Notes: a model not told the origin generated them from the letters alone. A stretch of 64,000 nucleotides of DNA from Echinicola jeungdonensis (GCF_030409905.1 NZ_JAUFQT010000001.1:580001-644000); one strand, 5' to 3'. Positions 18,772-28,714 are shown, counted from the first letter of the stretch. Program-made: numbers and translations.

Positions 18772-19173
18772 TTATTGAGTCGATTGACAAATCTCCACTA
18801 ACACCCCATTGGTGCTTCGGGGATGCAAAAATACAACTAATTTATGATCAGCCCCGGTTTTTGGTTGTTCATTTAACAATTCAAACCCCTCCTTTTTCAA
18901 TCGCTCCATTTCTTTTTGAATATCCTCCACTTCAAATGCGATATGATGGATTCCTTCCGCCCTCTTTTCCACAAACTTGGAAATTGGGGAATCAGGTCCA
19001 GTTCCTTCCAATAATTCCACCTTGGTATCGCCAACCTGAAAAAAGGACGTTTTCACCCCTTCACTGTCTACCATTTCCTCTTTATAAGCCTTATTTCCCA
19101 ACAGTTTGGCAAACAATTCATTGGATTGTTTCAAGTCTTTTACCGCAATTCCAAGATGTTCAATTTTTCTCAT
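18772..19173 (-). CDS. mce: Methylmalonyl-CoA epimerase
   Basis: 133 residues, a VOC-fold single-domain enzyme. Metal ligands are suggested by IEHLGIAVKDL (His6), HHIAFEVEDI and VLVEICQ (Glu near the C-terminus). It interconverts (R)- and (S)-methylmalonyl-CoA in propionate metabolism. The mutase genes are not in the window. Divergent from the IscA-like gene. Confidence 0.93.
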   Translation of the reverse strand: MRKIEHLGIAVKDLKQSNELFAKLLGNKAYKEEMVDSEGVKTSFFQVGDTKVELLEGTGPDSPISKFVEKRAEGIHHIAFEVEDIQKEMERLKKEGFELLNEQPKTGADHKLVVFLHPRSTNGVLVEICQSTQ

Positions 19174-19185
19174 CCTTTAAATTTG

Positions 19186-19234
19186 TATATTTGTATTAGG
19201 AATTATTTCCAAGGTAAGCATGTTTTATGCTTAC
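19186..19234 (+). promoter_or_regulatory. Possible promoter and leader hairpin of the IscA-like gene
   Basis: TATATTTG at 19186-19193 matches the Bacteroidota -7 element TAnnTTTG, though no TTTG lies at the expected upstream spacing. Downstream, GTAAGCAT (19214-19221) and ATGCTTAC (19227-19234) form a perfect 8-bp hairpin in what would be the untranslated leader, 33 bp before the ATG. Its role is unknown. Confidence 0.3.
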
Positions 19235-19267
19235 TTAAAATCAATTTGCATTAAAAAGCACAACAAT

Positions 19268-19594
19268 ATGATCATCGTTTCAGATAAAGCTAAAGCACGT
19301 ATTAATGAATTAAGAGAGCAGGAAAGCCGAAGCGAAGAGGAAAACATCCGGGTTTCGGTAAAAGGTGGAGGATGCTCAGGTCTGATGTATGACCTGGGTT
19401 TTGATGCCAACATTGCTGAAAATGATCAGGTTTTTGAAGACAAAGGCATTAAAATCATTGTGGACAAAAAAAGCCTCCTATACCTGGCTGGTACTACCTT
19501 GGAATTTACAGATGGATTAAATGGAAAAGGTTTCCAATTTGTCAACCCCAATGCTTCCAGAACCTGCGGATGCGGTGAAAGTTTCTCGATTTAA
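19268..19594 (+). CDS. IscA/HesB-family iron-sulfur cluster carrier
   Basis: 108 residues from ATG 19268 (MIIVSDKAKARI); a longer in-frame start at 19220 adds 16 residues without family support. The three cluster-binding cysteines are in GGGCSGL and RTCGCGESF at the C-terminus. A-type carriers deliver Fe-S clusters to apoproteins. No SUF or ISC genes are adjacent; it is transcribed alone and ended by a clear terminator. Confidence 0.93.
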   Translation: MIIVSDKAKARINELREQESRSEEENIRVSVKGGGCSGLMYDLGFDANIAENDQVFEDKGIKIIVDKKSLLYLAGTTLEFTDGLNGKGFQFVNPNASRTCGCGESFSI

Positions 19595-19615
19595 AAATTT
19601 CTTAATTATTTTTTC

Positions 19616-19647
19616 GAGCACGGCAGACCTAAGCCGTGCTTTTTTTA
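19616..19647 (+). terminator. Rho-independent terminator of the IscA-like gene
   Basis: GCACGGC (19618-19624) pairs with GCCGTGC (19633-19639) around an 8-nt loop, followed by seven T. Confidence 0.88.
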
Positions 19648-19814
19648 TGCCTTCCTCCCGATATACTCCAAACTGCTATCAAAATATCAAAAATTTTTTT
19701 ATTGCATTTTCTTCAAAATCAAGACATTATTTTTTATTTTGATAAAACTATTGGAATAATCTAATAAAAGACCATTAGTCCTTTTCAATTTTTAACACCC
19801 AACTCTAATAACCC

Positions 19815-22800
19815 ATGAAACAATGTTTAATAATGGCCATTGTTTTAATATTGTTTTCCAGTATTAGGACATTAGCTCAAAACAGATCAATCACCGGAAC
19901 GGTTCTCTCCGCTGAGAATAATAGTGCCTTGCCCGGTGTGAATATCCGGATCAAAGGCACCACTAAGGGAACCTTTACCGATATTGATGGAAAATATCGC
20001 ATTCAAGCCTCTGAGGATATGGTCCTGATATTTTCCTTTGTGGGTTTCCATCCCGTGGAAGTCCCTGTAGCCAACCAAAGCATTATTGATGTGGTTATGG
20101 AAACCGATGCCCGGATTTTAAGTGAAATTCTGGTGGTAGGTTATGGTAACATCAACAGGAGGGACCTAACAGGTTCTGTAGCACAAATTAGTGAACAGAC
20201 CATTCAGGATATACCTGCCATTGGGATTGACCAAGCCATGCAAGGAAGGATGGCAGGAGTCCAGATTAATCAAAACTCTGGGATTCCGGGTGCAGCAATT
20301 TCAGTTAGGGTCAGGGGCTCTTCCTCCATTTCTGCCAGCAACCGGCCTTTATTTGTCATTGATGGAATCCCCATGCTTACGGGCAGTCCTTCCCAGTTTG
20401 ATTATGGTGGTCAGTCCATAGACGCAATTACAGACCTTTCCCCTTCAGACATTGCCTCCATTGAGGTTTTAAAGGATGCCTCTGCATCTTCCATTTATGG
20501 ATCACGGGCAGCCAATGGAGTGATTTTGATCACCACCAAAAGAGGGGCCGACCAGAAAACCCAATTTAACCTTAATGTATATGGCGGATTCCAGGAATTA
20601 TGGCGTAAACCTGAATTCCTGAATAGAGACCAATATTTGTTGCTATTCAAAGATGCTTTTGCTGAAGATTTCTTTGGGGAGCCTGCTGAAGAAATTTCCG
20701 ACAATGAAATTCTTAACTTTTATTATGGGGGGCTTCCCTATCCTGAAAATACCGATACAGACTGGGTGGACGAAGTTACCCGAAAAGGCCCCATTCAAAA
20801 CTATGAATTAAGCGCCAGGGGTGGAAATGATAAAACCCAGTTTTACATTTCAGGAAATTATTTTGATCAAAAGGGGGTACTCATCAATAGTCGGTTCCAA
20901 AGGATTTCAAGCCGATTTAACCTAGACCACTATATTAATGACAAGTTTTCCATTTCCCTAAACTCCGGTATTACCCGATCCACACAAAACCGAGTTTCCT
21001 CTGACAACACCCTATACAGCCCATTTTCCAATGCATTGGCTGCTTCCCCCCTATGGCCGGTTTATGAATCAGATGGTTCATACACCAGACCACAATTCTT
21101 CTATACCAACCCTGTAGCTGAAGGGACCGAAAATGATGATGAAAATCAATCCATAAGGGTATTTGCAAACGTACTGGGTTCATATGAAATACTTGATGGA
21201 CTAAGCATTAATGTCAGGGGCGGAGGGGACATGCTTTACTTCCATGAAAGGAGCTATATCCCCGACAGTTACCCAGGAAGTTTATCTACTCCCCAAGGAG
21301 GCTCAGGAACCTTTGCAACCTCTAATGTCAACAAATGGATGGTCGAAGGATTTCTGGATTACAAAAAGGTCCTCAACAACCTCCATATCCTTAATGTAGT
21401 TATAGGACATAACCGGGAAGAAAACCTCAGCTCTTCCTCCAGTGTCACCGGGATCCAGTTTCCGGGTGAGCGATTCCGCTATATTGGGGCTGCCGCCACC
21501 GTCAACCAGGGTTCAAATGGGGCTGGAGGCAGTGGCCTGGAATCCTATTTCGGTAGGACCAACTATTCTTATGAAGACAAATATTTATTCAGCGCTTCAT
21601 TCCGGGCTGATGCATCTTCCCGTTTTGGGCCCAATAACCAATGGGGATTTTTCCCATCGGTTTCCGGAGGCTGGAAGATCAACGAGGAGGAGTTTATGGA
21701 TGACCAAGAGTTCATTTCTGATCTAAAAATCAGGGCAAGTGTGGGTAAGGCAGGCAACCAGTCCATTGGAGGCTTTGCCTGGAAAAACCTGGTTGGAGCA
21801 GGTAATTACCTGGAAACATCCACCATTGTTCCGGTACAGTTGGGCAACCCGGATCTAAAATGGGAAAGCACCACGCAGACAGATGTGGGGATTGATGCCG
21901 GATTTCTGGATGGTAGAATCTATTTGATAGCCGATTATTATTACAAAAAAACAACTGACCTTTTGTTTGCCAGGCCCATTGCAACGCAAAATGGTTTTGG
22001 GGCTTATCAGTCCAATATTGGGAGCATAGAAAATAAAGGTTTTGAACTGACCATTTCTTCTATAAACATCAATAATTCAGCAATAGACCTTCAATGGAGA
22101 TCCAATTTTAATATCACTTTCAACAAAAATAAGGTTCTAGAACTTTACAACAATGAGGATATATTCTATGGTTTCAATGGGAACTCCCTTGTATTAAGAG
22201 AGGGCGAACCTATTGGTTCTTATTATGGATTAATTGCAGATGGGGTGTTTATGACCCAGTCTGATGTTCCGGAATCCCGTCGGATACAAGGTATCCAAGC
22301 AGGGGACATGAATTACAGGGATATCAACGGGGATGGCGTTATTACAGATGATGACTTTACAATCATTGGCAATGCACAGCCCAAGTTTTATGGAGGATTA
22401 ACCAATGAAGTGGAATTTAAAGGTTTTGACCTTCAACTTTTCCTGCAGTATTCTGTCGGAAATGATCAGTGGTTTGCCTCCGGGGCATTCCAGGAGGGAA
22501 TGTTTGCTAACTTTTTTGATGATAATAACCGAACAACTGTCCTGGATCGTTGGCGATCGGAGGATGACCCAGGAAATGGGGAGATCCCTAGAGCAGCTTA
22601 TGATGTTTCTGTCAACCGGAACAACCAACCCAATACCACCCGTTTTGTGGAAGATGGGTCCTATCTAAGAATTAAAAACCTGGTCATCGGCTATAAATTG
22701 CCCAAAGATCTTTTGGACCGGTTAAAAATGAGAAAGATCAGGATTTTCGCACAGGCGCAGAATTTATTCACCTTTACCGAATACACCGGTTTTGACCCTG

Positions 22801-22901
22801 AAATAAATTTTGCTGGTACTTCTAATGCAACACTGGCTACGGACTTTTACACTTTCCCCCAGCCCAGAACTTATACTTTCGGTATTAACGTAGGATTTTA
22901 A
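19815..22901 (+). CDS. SusC/RagA family TonB-linked outer-membrane transporter
   Basis: 1028 residues. Signal peptide (about 1-22), carboxypeptidase-like N-terminal domain (about 24-100; ITGTVLSAENN, GVNIRIKGTTKGTFTD), a TonB-box-like segment (ILVVGYGNINRRDLTGSV), plug domain (about 115-225; MAGVQINQNSG, VLKDASASSIYGSRAANGV) and a large beta-barrel with a C-terminal Phe. SusC proteins import oligosaccharides or peptides together with SusD. No glycoside hydrolase or regulator is adjacent, so the substrate cannot be told. SusD follows after 5 bp. Confidence 0.96.
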   Translation: MKQCLIMAIVLILFSSIRTLAQNRSITGTVLSAENNSALPGVNIRIKGTTKGTFTDIDGKYRIQASEDMVLIFSFVGFHPVEVPVANQSIIDVVMETDARILSEILVVGYGNINRRDLTGSVAQISEQTIQDIPAIGIDQAMQGRMAGVQINQNSGIPGAAISVRVRGSSSISASNRPLFVIDGIPMLTGSPSQFDYGGQSIDAITDLSPSDIASIEVLKDASASSIYGSRAANGVILITTKRGADQKTQFNLNVYGGFQELWRKPEFLNRDQYLLLFKDAFAEDFFGEPAEEISDNEILNFYYGGLPYPENTDTDWVDEVTRKGPIQNYELSARGGNDKTQFYISGNYFDQKGVLINSRFQRISSRFNLDHYINDKFSISLNSGITRSTQNRVSSDNTLYSPFSNALAASPLWPVYESDGSYTRPQFFYTNPVAEGTENDDENQSIRVFANVLGSYEILDGLSINVRGGGDMLYFHERSYIPDSYPGSLSTPQGGSGTFATSNVNKWMVEGFLDYKKVLNNLHILNVVIGHNREENLSSSSSVTGIQFPGERFRYIGAAATVNQGSNGAGGSGLESYFGRTNYSYEDKYLFSASFRADASSRFGPNNQWGFFPSVSGGWKINEEEFMDDQEFISDLKIRASVGKAGNQSIGGFAWKNLVGAGNYLETSTIVPVQLGNPDLKWESTTQTDVGIDAGFLDGRIYLIADYYYKKTTDLLFARPIATQNGFGAYQSNIGSIENKGFELTISSININNSAIDLQWRSNFNITFNKNKVLELYNNEDIFYGFNGNSLVLREGEPIGSYYGLIADGVFMTQSDVPESRRIQGIQAGDMNYRDINGDGVITDDDFTIIGNAQPKFYGGLTNEVEFKGFDLQLFLQYSVGNDQWFASGAFQEGMFANFFDDNNRTTVLDRWRSEDDPGNGEIPRAAYDVSVNRNNQPNTTRFVEDGSYLRIKNLVIGYKLPKDLLDRLKMRKIRIFAQAQNLFTFTEYTGFDPEINFAGTSNATLATDFYTFPQPRTYTFGINVGF

Positions 22902-22906
22902 TAGAT

Positions 22907-24280
22907 ATGGACAAGGCAATTAAGATCAACCAAATAATATATGCGGCTTGTTTCCTGTTTTTTGGGAGCACCGCCTGTGATACTTTGGACCAGGAACCGG
23001 TAAACACTATCGAAACCGAAGGAGCCATCACCTCTTTTAGTGATGCCCAGCTCGTCCTCAAAGGCATGTATGATGAGCTTCAAAGCGGTAATTATTATGG
23101 CCTAAGGTACCTGTATTATCAGGATGTATATGCAGACAACCTTTTACATTCTGGTACATTCACCACGGACCAGGAAATCAGTTCCCGTAGGATTAACCCA
23201 TCCAACTTGCAAATTTCCAGTACTTGGGCAACTTTATACAAAATTATCGGGACTGCCAACTTCATGTTAGAAGTTTTACCTGACATTCAGAATTTAAGTT
23301 CAAGTCAGGCTGCTGCTATTGAGGGAGAAGCAAGGTTTGTAAGAGCATTAGTTTATTTTGACCTGCTAAAAATCTTTGGAGGCGTACCCATTGTTACAGA
23401 TTTTGTTACCACCACCTCCGAAGTTTCACTTGCGGGGAGGGCTTCCGAAACCGAGGTTTATAATTTTATCATTGAGGATTTGGAATTTGCTGAAAACAAT
23501 TTGGGTAATACGCCCAATGCGCCATTCCGAGCCAATAATTGGGCAGCCACTGCACTTTTGGCAAGGGTGCATTTGCAGGTTGGCAATTACGCTCTTGCCA
23601 TTCAAAAAGCCACAGAGGTGATCAATGCGGGCTATATCTTGCTACCCAATTATGGGGATATTTCCAGAATCAAGGGCAATAATGAAATGATTTTCGAACT
23701 GAATTTCACCAACAATGTTGGGGATCAAAATGGTTTAGCCATTTCATCAGACCCTTCCACAAGTGGACAAAAATTTTATGTCCGCCCCGCCTTTTACAAT
23801 GCTTTTGTTGCTTCTGCCAACCAAGGGGATGAAAGATTTTCCACCTCTGTTTTGGAGCAAGGCAATAATTTAAGAGTAATCAAATATTTTAGGGTAAGTA
23901 CAAGTGACGACAATGTTCCTATTTTAAGGTTAGCAGAAATGTACTTGATCCGTGCCGAGGCAAATGCCCGTCGAATCGGATCTGGCTTTACCACTGGAGC
24001 CATTATTGATGATATTAATATCATCCGGCAAAGGGCCGATTTAGACCCATTATTATTAACAGATATTCCTACAATTGCCGGAGCATTGGAGGAAATATTG
24101 GAACAAAGAAGGTTTGAGTTTGCCTTTGAGGGGCACCGCTACTCAGACCTCAGAAGATACGGCCTGGCCGATGACTTGTTTCCTCCTGGTGAAAGTTTCC
24201 GGGAACTCTGGCCCATTCCATTGCAGGAGCTGGAACTCAACGAAAATCTTGTCCAAAACAATGGGTATTCCAGTGAATAA
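22907..24280 (+). CDS. SusD/RagB family outer-membrane lipoprotein
   Basis: 457 residues. A signal sequence ends in a lipobox at FFGSTAC (Cys about residue 24), so the protein is lipid-anchored at the cell surface. The TPR-rich SusD fold is suggested by segments such as EGEARFVRALVYFDLLKIFG and the C-terminal EILEQRRFEFAFEGHRYSDL, a strong SusD signature. It caps the SusC barrel and binds the substrate. It is followed by a strong terminator, so this locus is a minimal two-gene uptake unit. Confidence 0.95.
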   Translation: MDKAIKINQIIYAACFLFFGSTACDTLDQEPVNTIETEGAITSFSDAQLVLKGMYDELQSGNYYGLRYLYYQDVYADNLLHSGTFTTDQEISSRRINPSNLQISSTWATLYKIIGTANFMLEVLPDIQNLSSSQAAAIEGEARFVRALVYFDLLKIFGGVPIVTDFVTTTSEVSLAGRASETEVYNFIIEDLEFAENNLGNTPNAPFRANNWAATALLARVHLQVGNYALAIQKATEVINAGYILLPNYGDISRIKGNNEMIFELNFTNNVGDQNGLAISSDPSTSGQKFYVRPAFYNAFVASANQGDERFSTSVLEQGNNLRVIKYFRVSTSDDNVPILRLAEMYLIRAEANARRIGSGFTTGAIIDDINIIRQRADLDPLLLTDIPTIAGALEEILEQRRFEFAFEGHRYSDLRRYGLADDLFPPGESFRELWPIPLQELELNENLVQNNGYSSE

Positions 24281-24287
24281 AACCCGT

Positions 24288-24327
24288 AAAAAGGCCTCAT
24301 TTTAATTGAAAATGAGGCCTTTTTTTA
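24288..24327 (+). terminator. Terminator after the susCD pair
   Basis: AAGGCCTCATTTT (24291-24303) and AAAATGAGGCCTT form a 13-bp perfect stem with a 5-nt loop, flanked by A and T runs. Confidence 0.92.
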
Positions 24328-24541
24328 TCCAATTCCTTAAGGTATTTTTCCCTAAACATCAACTATCCTTTGACTTTCAGAGCCTTAGAGGCCTTTCATT
24401 TTATTCCCCACTTATTTTTTTCAAATTGCCAAGAAGATCAGATGAAAGAAAAATCATTTGCATTGAAACCCTGCTGCTTCCTGGTGTTAAATAAACCAAC
24501 CGCATTTGGGAACAAGATTCGTAATGTTATCCCTCATTTAT

Positions 24542-24549
24542 TACCTTTG
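24542..24549 (+). promoter_or_regulatory. Bacteroidota -7 promoter element upstream of gcvT
   Basis: TACCTTTG matches TAnnTTTG and lies 26 bp before the gcvT ATG, predicting a leader of about 20 nt. A -33 TTTG is not present at the 19-bp spacing; the nearest is about 33 bp upstream. Confidence 0.45.
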
Positions 24550-24575
24550 CCGAAACAGTAACCAAATCTTTTTTC

Positions 24576-25670
24576 ATGGAAAATACTATCAAGAAAGTTG
24601 CATTAAATGACACCCATGAGGAATTGGGGGCAAAAATGGTCCCATTTGCCGGATATAACATGCCTGTCCGTTACTCTTCCGACAGGGAAGAACACAATAC
24701 TGTCCGAAAGGACTTGGGGATATTTGATGTATCCCATATGGGAGAATTTTTAGTCAAGGGTCCTCAAGCCCTTATTTTGATCCAAAAGATAACTTCCAAT
24801 GATGCATCAAAGTTGGCAATCGGCCAAGCACAATATTCCTGTTTACCTAATGAAACCGGAGGCATCGTTGATGATTTGTTGGTCTATAAAATCCATGAAG
24901 AAAAATACCTGCTGGTTGTTAATGCTTCCAACATTGAAAAAGATTGGAATTGGATCCAACAGCATAACCAAGTAGGGGCTGAATTGGAGGATATTTCTGA
25001 CCAAACTTCCCTCTTTGCCGTCCAAGGTCCCAAAGCCACTAAGGCCCTGCAAACTCTAACTCCAGTAAATCTGGATGAAATTAAATTTTACCATTTTGAA
25101 ATAGGTGAATTTGCCGGAGTACCTGATGTCATCATTTCGGCAACTGGTTATACAGGTGCGGGTGGATTTGAGATTTATGTTCCCAATGATCATGCGCAAA
25201 AAGTATGGGATGCCATATTTGATGCAGGGAAAGATTTGGGGATTAAGCCCATCGGTTTGGGGGCAAGGGACACACTTCGCTTGGAAATGGGGTATTGCCT
25301 ATATGGAAATGATATTGACGAAACAACCTCACCAATTGAAGCAGGATTGGGCTGGATCACCAAATTCAACAAAAAATTCATCAACCGGGACCAATTAGCC
25401 AAACAAAAAGAAGAAGGTGTTTCGCGAAAGCTGGTAGGTTTTGTTTTGCAGGAAAAAGGAATCCCCAGAGCACACTATCCCATTGTTAACCTACATGGAG
25501 AACAAATCGGTGAAGTTACTTCCGGAACCCTCTCCCCCAGCATGGGAATAGGCATAGGTTTAGGGTATGTGGATTCCAAATACGCAAAGCCTGGCACATC
25601 CATTGCAATAACTGTCCGGAAAAAAAACCTGGAAGCCAAAGTGAAAAAGTTACCTTTATTGGATATTTAA
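24576..25670 (+). CDS. gcvT: Glycine cleavage system T protein (aminomethyltransferase)
   Basis: 364 residues, full length. Family segments include [13 protein letters not shown] near the N-terminus, [20 protein letters not shown] and [20 protein letters not shown]. It transfers the methylene group from the H-protein aminomethyl intermediate to tetrahydrofolate, releasing ammonia. gcvH and gcvP are not adjacent, as is frequent in Bacteroidota. No glycine riboswitch was recognised upstream. comB follows after about 90 bp. Confidence 0.96.
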   Translation: MENTIKKVALNDTHEELGAKMVPFAGYNMPVRYSSDREEHNTVRKDLGIFDVSHMGEFLVKGPQALILIQKITSNDASKLAIGQAQYSCLPNETGGIVDDLLVYKIHEEKYLLVVNASNIEKDWNWIQQHNQVGAELEDISDQTSLFAVQGPKATKALQTLTPVNLDEIKFYHFEIGEFAGVPDVIISATGYTGAGGFEIYVPNDHAQKVWDAIFDAGKDLGIKPIGLGARDTLRLEMGYCLYGNDIDETTSPIEAGLGWITKFNKKFINRDQLAKQKEEGVSRKLVGFVLQEKGIPRAHYPIVNLHGEQIGEVTSGTLSPSMGIGIGLGYVDSKYAKPGTSIAITVRKKNLEAKVKKLPLLDI

Positions 25671-25759
25671 AACCAACTTTTAATAAGCATTACATTACAA
25701 TTAACCCGGTTAGCCCAGGCGGATTATTAAATCCTAATGGTTGGTCGAATAACAATAAA

Positions 25760-26488
25760 ATGAAAAAAATAGAAATTTGCTTAAGTCCTGAACTGATTCA
25801 CCTTCATGATTTAAAAGGGAAAATTGTAGTCGTGGTGGATATTTTCAGGGCTACTTCAACCATGGTTACAGGCCTTGCCAATGCAGTTCAATCCATTACT
25901 CCCGTAGCTGGCCTTGAAACTTGTCGGGCCATGAAAAAGGAAGGGTACATCATTGCCGGAGAAAGAAATGGCCAGACCGCCGAAGGATTTGAGCTGGGCA
26001 ACTCTCCCTTGAGTTACCTGAAAAAAGCTTATGAAGGGAAAAAAATAGCAGTGACAACCACCAATGGCACCTTAGCCATTGAATTATCCAAAAAAGATGC
26101 AGATGAAGTAATTCTTGGTGCCTTTTTGAATTTGCAAGCCACTGCTGATTATTTAGTTCAAAAAAATAAGGATGTGGTCATCCACTGTGCTGGCTGGAAG
26201 GGCATGTTTAACTTGGAAGATTCCTTGTACGCAGGTGCCCTGGTAAAAAGGCTTGCTGGGCATTTTACTTTTGATTGTGATGGAGCCATAGCCATGAAAT
26301 CCCTTTTTGAGCAGCACCAAAACAACCTTCAAGGCTTTTTAAACCAGGCTTCTCATGCCAAGAGATTGCAAAATCACAATATCGAAGCGGATATTGACTT
26401 TTGCCTGACTATGGATAAATATGATTTGGTGGGAAAACTTCAGGGAGAAGCCTTGATCAAGGTAAATCCTCAAAAGGAAACTACTTAG
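25760..26488 (+). CDS. comB: 2-phosphosulfolactate phosphatase family protein (ComB-like)
   Basis: 242 residues matching ComB: VVVDIFRATSTMVTGLANA near the N-terminus, GERNGQTAEGFELGNSPL and TTTNGTLAIE. The founding member dephosphorylates 2-phosphosulfolactate in coenzyme M synthesis, but Bacteroidota do not make coenzyme M; homologues may contribute to sulfonate metabolites such as sulfonolipid precursors. The latter is speculation from the taxonomic group; no sulfonolipid genes are visible nearby. Confidence 0.88.
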   Translation: MKKIEICLSPELIHLHDLKGKIVVVVDIFRATSTMVTGLANAVQSITPVAGLETCRAMKKEGYIIAGERNGQTAEGFELGNSPLSYLKKAYEGKKIAVTTTNGTLAIELSKKDADEVILGAFLNLQATADYLVQKNKDVVIHCAGWKGMFNLEDSLYAGALVKRLAGHFTFDCDGAIAMKSLFEQHQNNLQGFLNQASHAKRLQNHNIEADIDFCLTMDKYDLVGKLQGEALIKVNPQKETT

Positions 26489-26839
26489 ATTTGATTAGGC
26501 AAATTACTTAAGTTAGGGACTTTTTATACCAAGTTTCAGATGGATCCTACATGGAATACCCCCTTGATAAGTATGGGGGTTTATGAACAATGATCACGGA
26601 ACTTTTACCTCAATTTTTTTTAAGGTTAATTTGGAACACCTAGCGAGAGGTAATTTGCTAAAAACCAAAGAGGAGGTAATTCAAATGATAAATACCGAAA
26701 TCGGAATTTATCATTTCCCTTTTTTAATTGCCTTAGTTCTTTCCTCCCGGCACTTTGGTCTTTATTAGCGGAGCTTAGGAACTGGGAAGTTCCCTGCTGG
26801 GAACTCCACACCAAAAAAGCTTAGCAGATTCAAAGCCCC
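26489..26839. other. Intergenic region between comB and bioF with two hairpins
   Basis: ACCCCC/GGGGGT (26558-26581) makes a hairpin after comB with only a short T tail and may be its terminator. A second hairpin, AGTTCCC-TGCT-GGGAACT (26788-26805), lies 35 bp upstream of the bioF promoter. Short open frames here have no recognisable content. No biotin-operator sequence was recognised. Confidence 0.45.
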
Positions 26840-26870
26840 TTTGCAATCCCACTGATCTGGTTTACCTTTG
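26840..26870 (+). promoter_or_regulatory. Consensus Bacteroidota promoter of bioF
   Basis: TTTG (26840-26843), a 19-bp spacer and TACCTTTG (26863-26870) match the Bacteroidota consensus TTTG-N19-TAnnTTTG exactly. The start codon of bioF is at 26877, only 6 bp after the -7 box, so the transcript is predicted to be leaderless or nearly so. Confidence 0.7.
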
Positions 26871-26876
26871 TGGTTC

Positions 26877-28001
26877 ATGGAGAATATTCACCAATTTATT
26901 CAACAAAAATTGACCCAAGCGGAGGCTGCTAACCAATTAAGAAGCCTCAAACCAAATGATAAGCACAAGGTGGATTTTTTCTCCAATGATTACCTGGGTT
27001 TTTCCCAAAAAGGATTACTCCAAAAGCAAATCACCTCAACAAAAGTTTCTTCCGACTGGATGGGGGCAACGGGCTCCCGCTTAATCAGTGGAAATCATTT
27101 GGAAATTATCCAATTGGAAAAGCTGGTAGCCCAATCCATGGAAAGTCCTGCTGCCCTTTTATACAATACCGGATATTTGGGCAATTTGGGTTTACTTTCG
27201 GCCATTGGGGATAAGGATAGCCTGTTTATATATGATGCACAGGTTCATGCCAGCATCAAAGAAGGCATGAGGTTGAGTTTTGGACAAAAGGTGTCTTTTA
27301 AACATAATGACACTGAAGACCTGAAAAAAAAACTGCAACTACATTCGAATAATCCAAAAAAGATTTATGTGTTGACCGAGGGGCTTTTTTCCATGGATGG
27401 GGATTTTCCTGATTTAGCCAAAACCCTCAGCCTTTGTGAGCAATATAATGCGGGATTGATCATTGATGAAGCGCATTCATTGGGAACCCTTGGTGAAGAC
27501 CAAAAGGGATTGGCCCACCAATTTCGGAATCACCCGCATTTATTGGCAAGGGTCATCACCTTTGGGAAAGCTGCGGGAAGTCATGGTGCCATGGTATTGG
27601 GAAGTGAAGAATTGATACAATTTCTGGTCAATTTTAGCAGGGCTTTTATTTATACCACTGCTCCTTCTTTTGAGCAAGTGATGACCCTCAATGCTTCTTG
27701 GAAGTTGCTGGAGCAAAAAACCAATTTTCAAAACCTGGAAAAGATAATCCAAAAGTACCTGGAGTTGGTGCCTTCTAAAGCCAATTCCTTTTCCAAAAAT
27801 AAAAGCCCCATTCAAGCTTGGTTTTGTTCAGACATTGGCCTGCTCAAACAAAAAGCTGCCAGGTTAAATGAAGCTGGTTTCAATGTGTACCCTATTCTTT
27901 CCCCCACAGTTAAAAAAGGAACTGAACGGATACGGATTGTATTACATGCATTTAATACCCCGGAAGAAATTTCACAACTAATTGAAATTCTGAATCATTA
28001 A
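26877..28001 (+). CDS. bioF: 8-amino-7-oxononanoate synthase
   Basis: 374 residues from the ATG at 26877 (MENIHQFIQQKL); the in-frame TTG at 26868 lies inside the promoter and is rejected. PLP alpha-oxoamine synthase features: DFFSNDYLGFS, GSRLISGNH, DEAHSLGTLG and the PLP lysine in ITFGKAAGSHGA. It condenses pimeloyl thioester and alanine in biotin synthesis; a 2-amino-3-ketobutyrate CoA ligase role is less likely because bioD follows after one base. Confidence 0.93.
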   Translation: MENIHQFIQQKLTQAEAANQLRSLKPNDKHKVDFFSNDYLGFSQKGLLQKQITSTKVSSDWMGATGSRLISGNHLEIIQLEKLVAQSMESPAALLYNTGYLGNLGLLSAIGDKDSLFIYDAQVHASIKEGMRLSFGQKVSFKHNDTEDLKKKLQLHSNNPKKIYVLTEGLFSMDGDFPDLAKTLSLCEQYNAGLIIDEAHSLGTLGEDQKGLAHQFRNHPHLLARVITFGKAAGSHGAMVLGSEELIQFLVNFSRAFIYTTAPSFEQVMTLNASWKLLEQKTNFQNLEKIIQKYLELVPSKANSFSKNKSPIQAWFCSDIGLLKQKAARLNEAGFNVYPILSPTVKKGTERIRIVLHAFNTPEEISQLIEILNH

Positions 28002-28002
28002 A

Positions 28003-28602
28003 ATGAAGGATAAAATATTTGTCACAGGCATAGGAACTGGAATTGGCAAGACGGTCGTTTCTGCTTCCATTTGCAAGACTTTTGGTCATGCTTATTGGAA
28101 ACCAGTGCAATGCGGGGATTTGGATGAGTCAGACTCTCATTTTGTGGCCAAGCATGTTCCTCATGCCCGGGTCCATTTGGAGGCCTATCGACTTGAAACC
28201 CCACAAAGTCCTCATTGGGCAGCGGAAATTGAGAATACTCAAATTGACCTGAACCACAATCACCTCCCTTCTGAAGCAGGCAAACTTTGTGTGGAGGGAG
28301 CAGGTGGATTGATGGTTCCCTTGAATGATCAGGAGACCTATTTAGATTTTCTCCTAAAAACTGACCTACATCCTGTCGTGGTGATCCGCCATTATTTGGG
28401 CAGCATCAATCACAGCATGCTGACCTTAAAAGTATTAGAAAATGCAGGATTCAAAGATTTCACTATTATTTGGAATGGATATCCGGTACCAAGTTCTGAA
28501 AGTGCTATTCTACAAAGGTTTTGTCCCTCACAGGTCTACCGATTGGAAGAATGGGAAAACCAAAATGAAGAAATACCAAAATTGATGGCAGAAAATCAAT
28601 AA
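28003..28602 (+). CDS. bioD: Dethiobiotin synthetase
   Basis: 199 residues, slightly short for BioD. P-loop FVTGIGTGIGKTVVS (about 4-18), KPVQCGD (canonical KPVQTG has Thr in place of Cys) and VEGAGGLMVPL are visible. It closes the ureido ring of dethiobiotin using ATP and CO2. Directly coupled to bioF. bioA and bioB are not in the window. Confidence 0.92.
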   Translation: MKDKIFVTGIGTGIGKTVVSASICKTFGHAYWKPVQCGDLDESDSHFVAKHVPHARVHLEAYRLETPQSPHWAAEIENTQIDLNHNHLPSEAGKLCVEGAGGLMVPLNDQETYLDFLLKTDLHPVVVIRHYLGSINHSMLTLKVLENAGFKDFTIIWNGYPVPSSESAILQRFCPSQVYRLEEWENQNEEIPKLMAENQ

Positions 28603-28714
28603 AATTCCATCCCAGGAAAAGTAATTCGGCAAGGTTTCTTTAAATCATAAAACCTTTCCCCGGGAATTGATATAATAATTCAGGAATTGATTAAAAAAAG
28701 CTTAGGGAAATTCA

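Noticed and set aside
24281..24575. A glycine riboswitch upstream of gcvT
   Set aside because: The region shows only a terminator, a -7 promoter box and AT-rich sequence, with no tandem aptamer structure recognised.
26777..26792. A 16-nt sequence shared (reverse complement) with 43793-43808
   Set aside because: About one 16-nt match is expected by chance between all positions of a 64-kb window, and the similarity does not extend beyond 16 nt.
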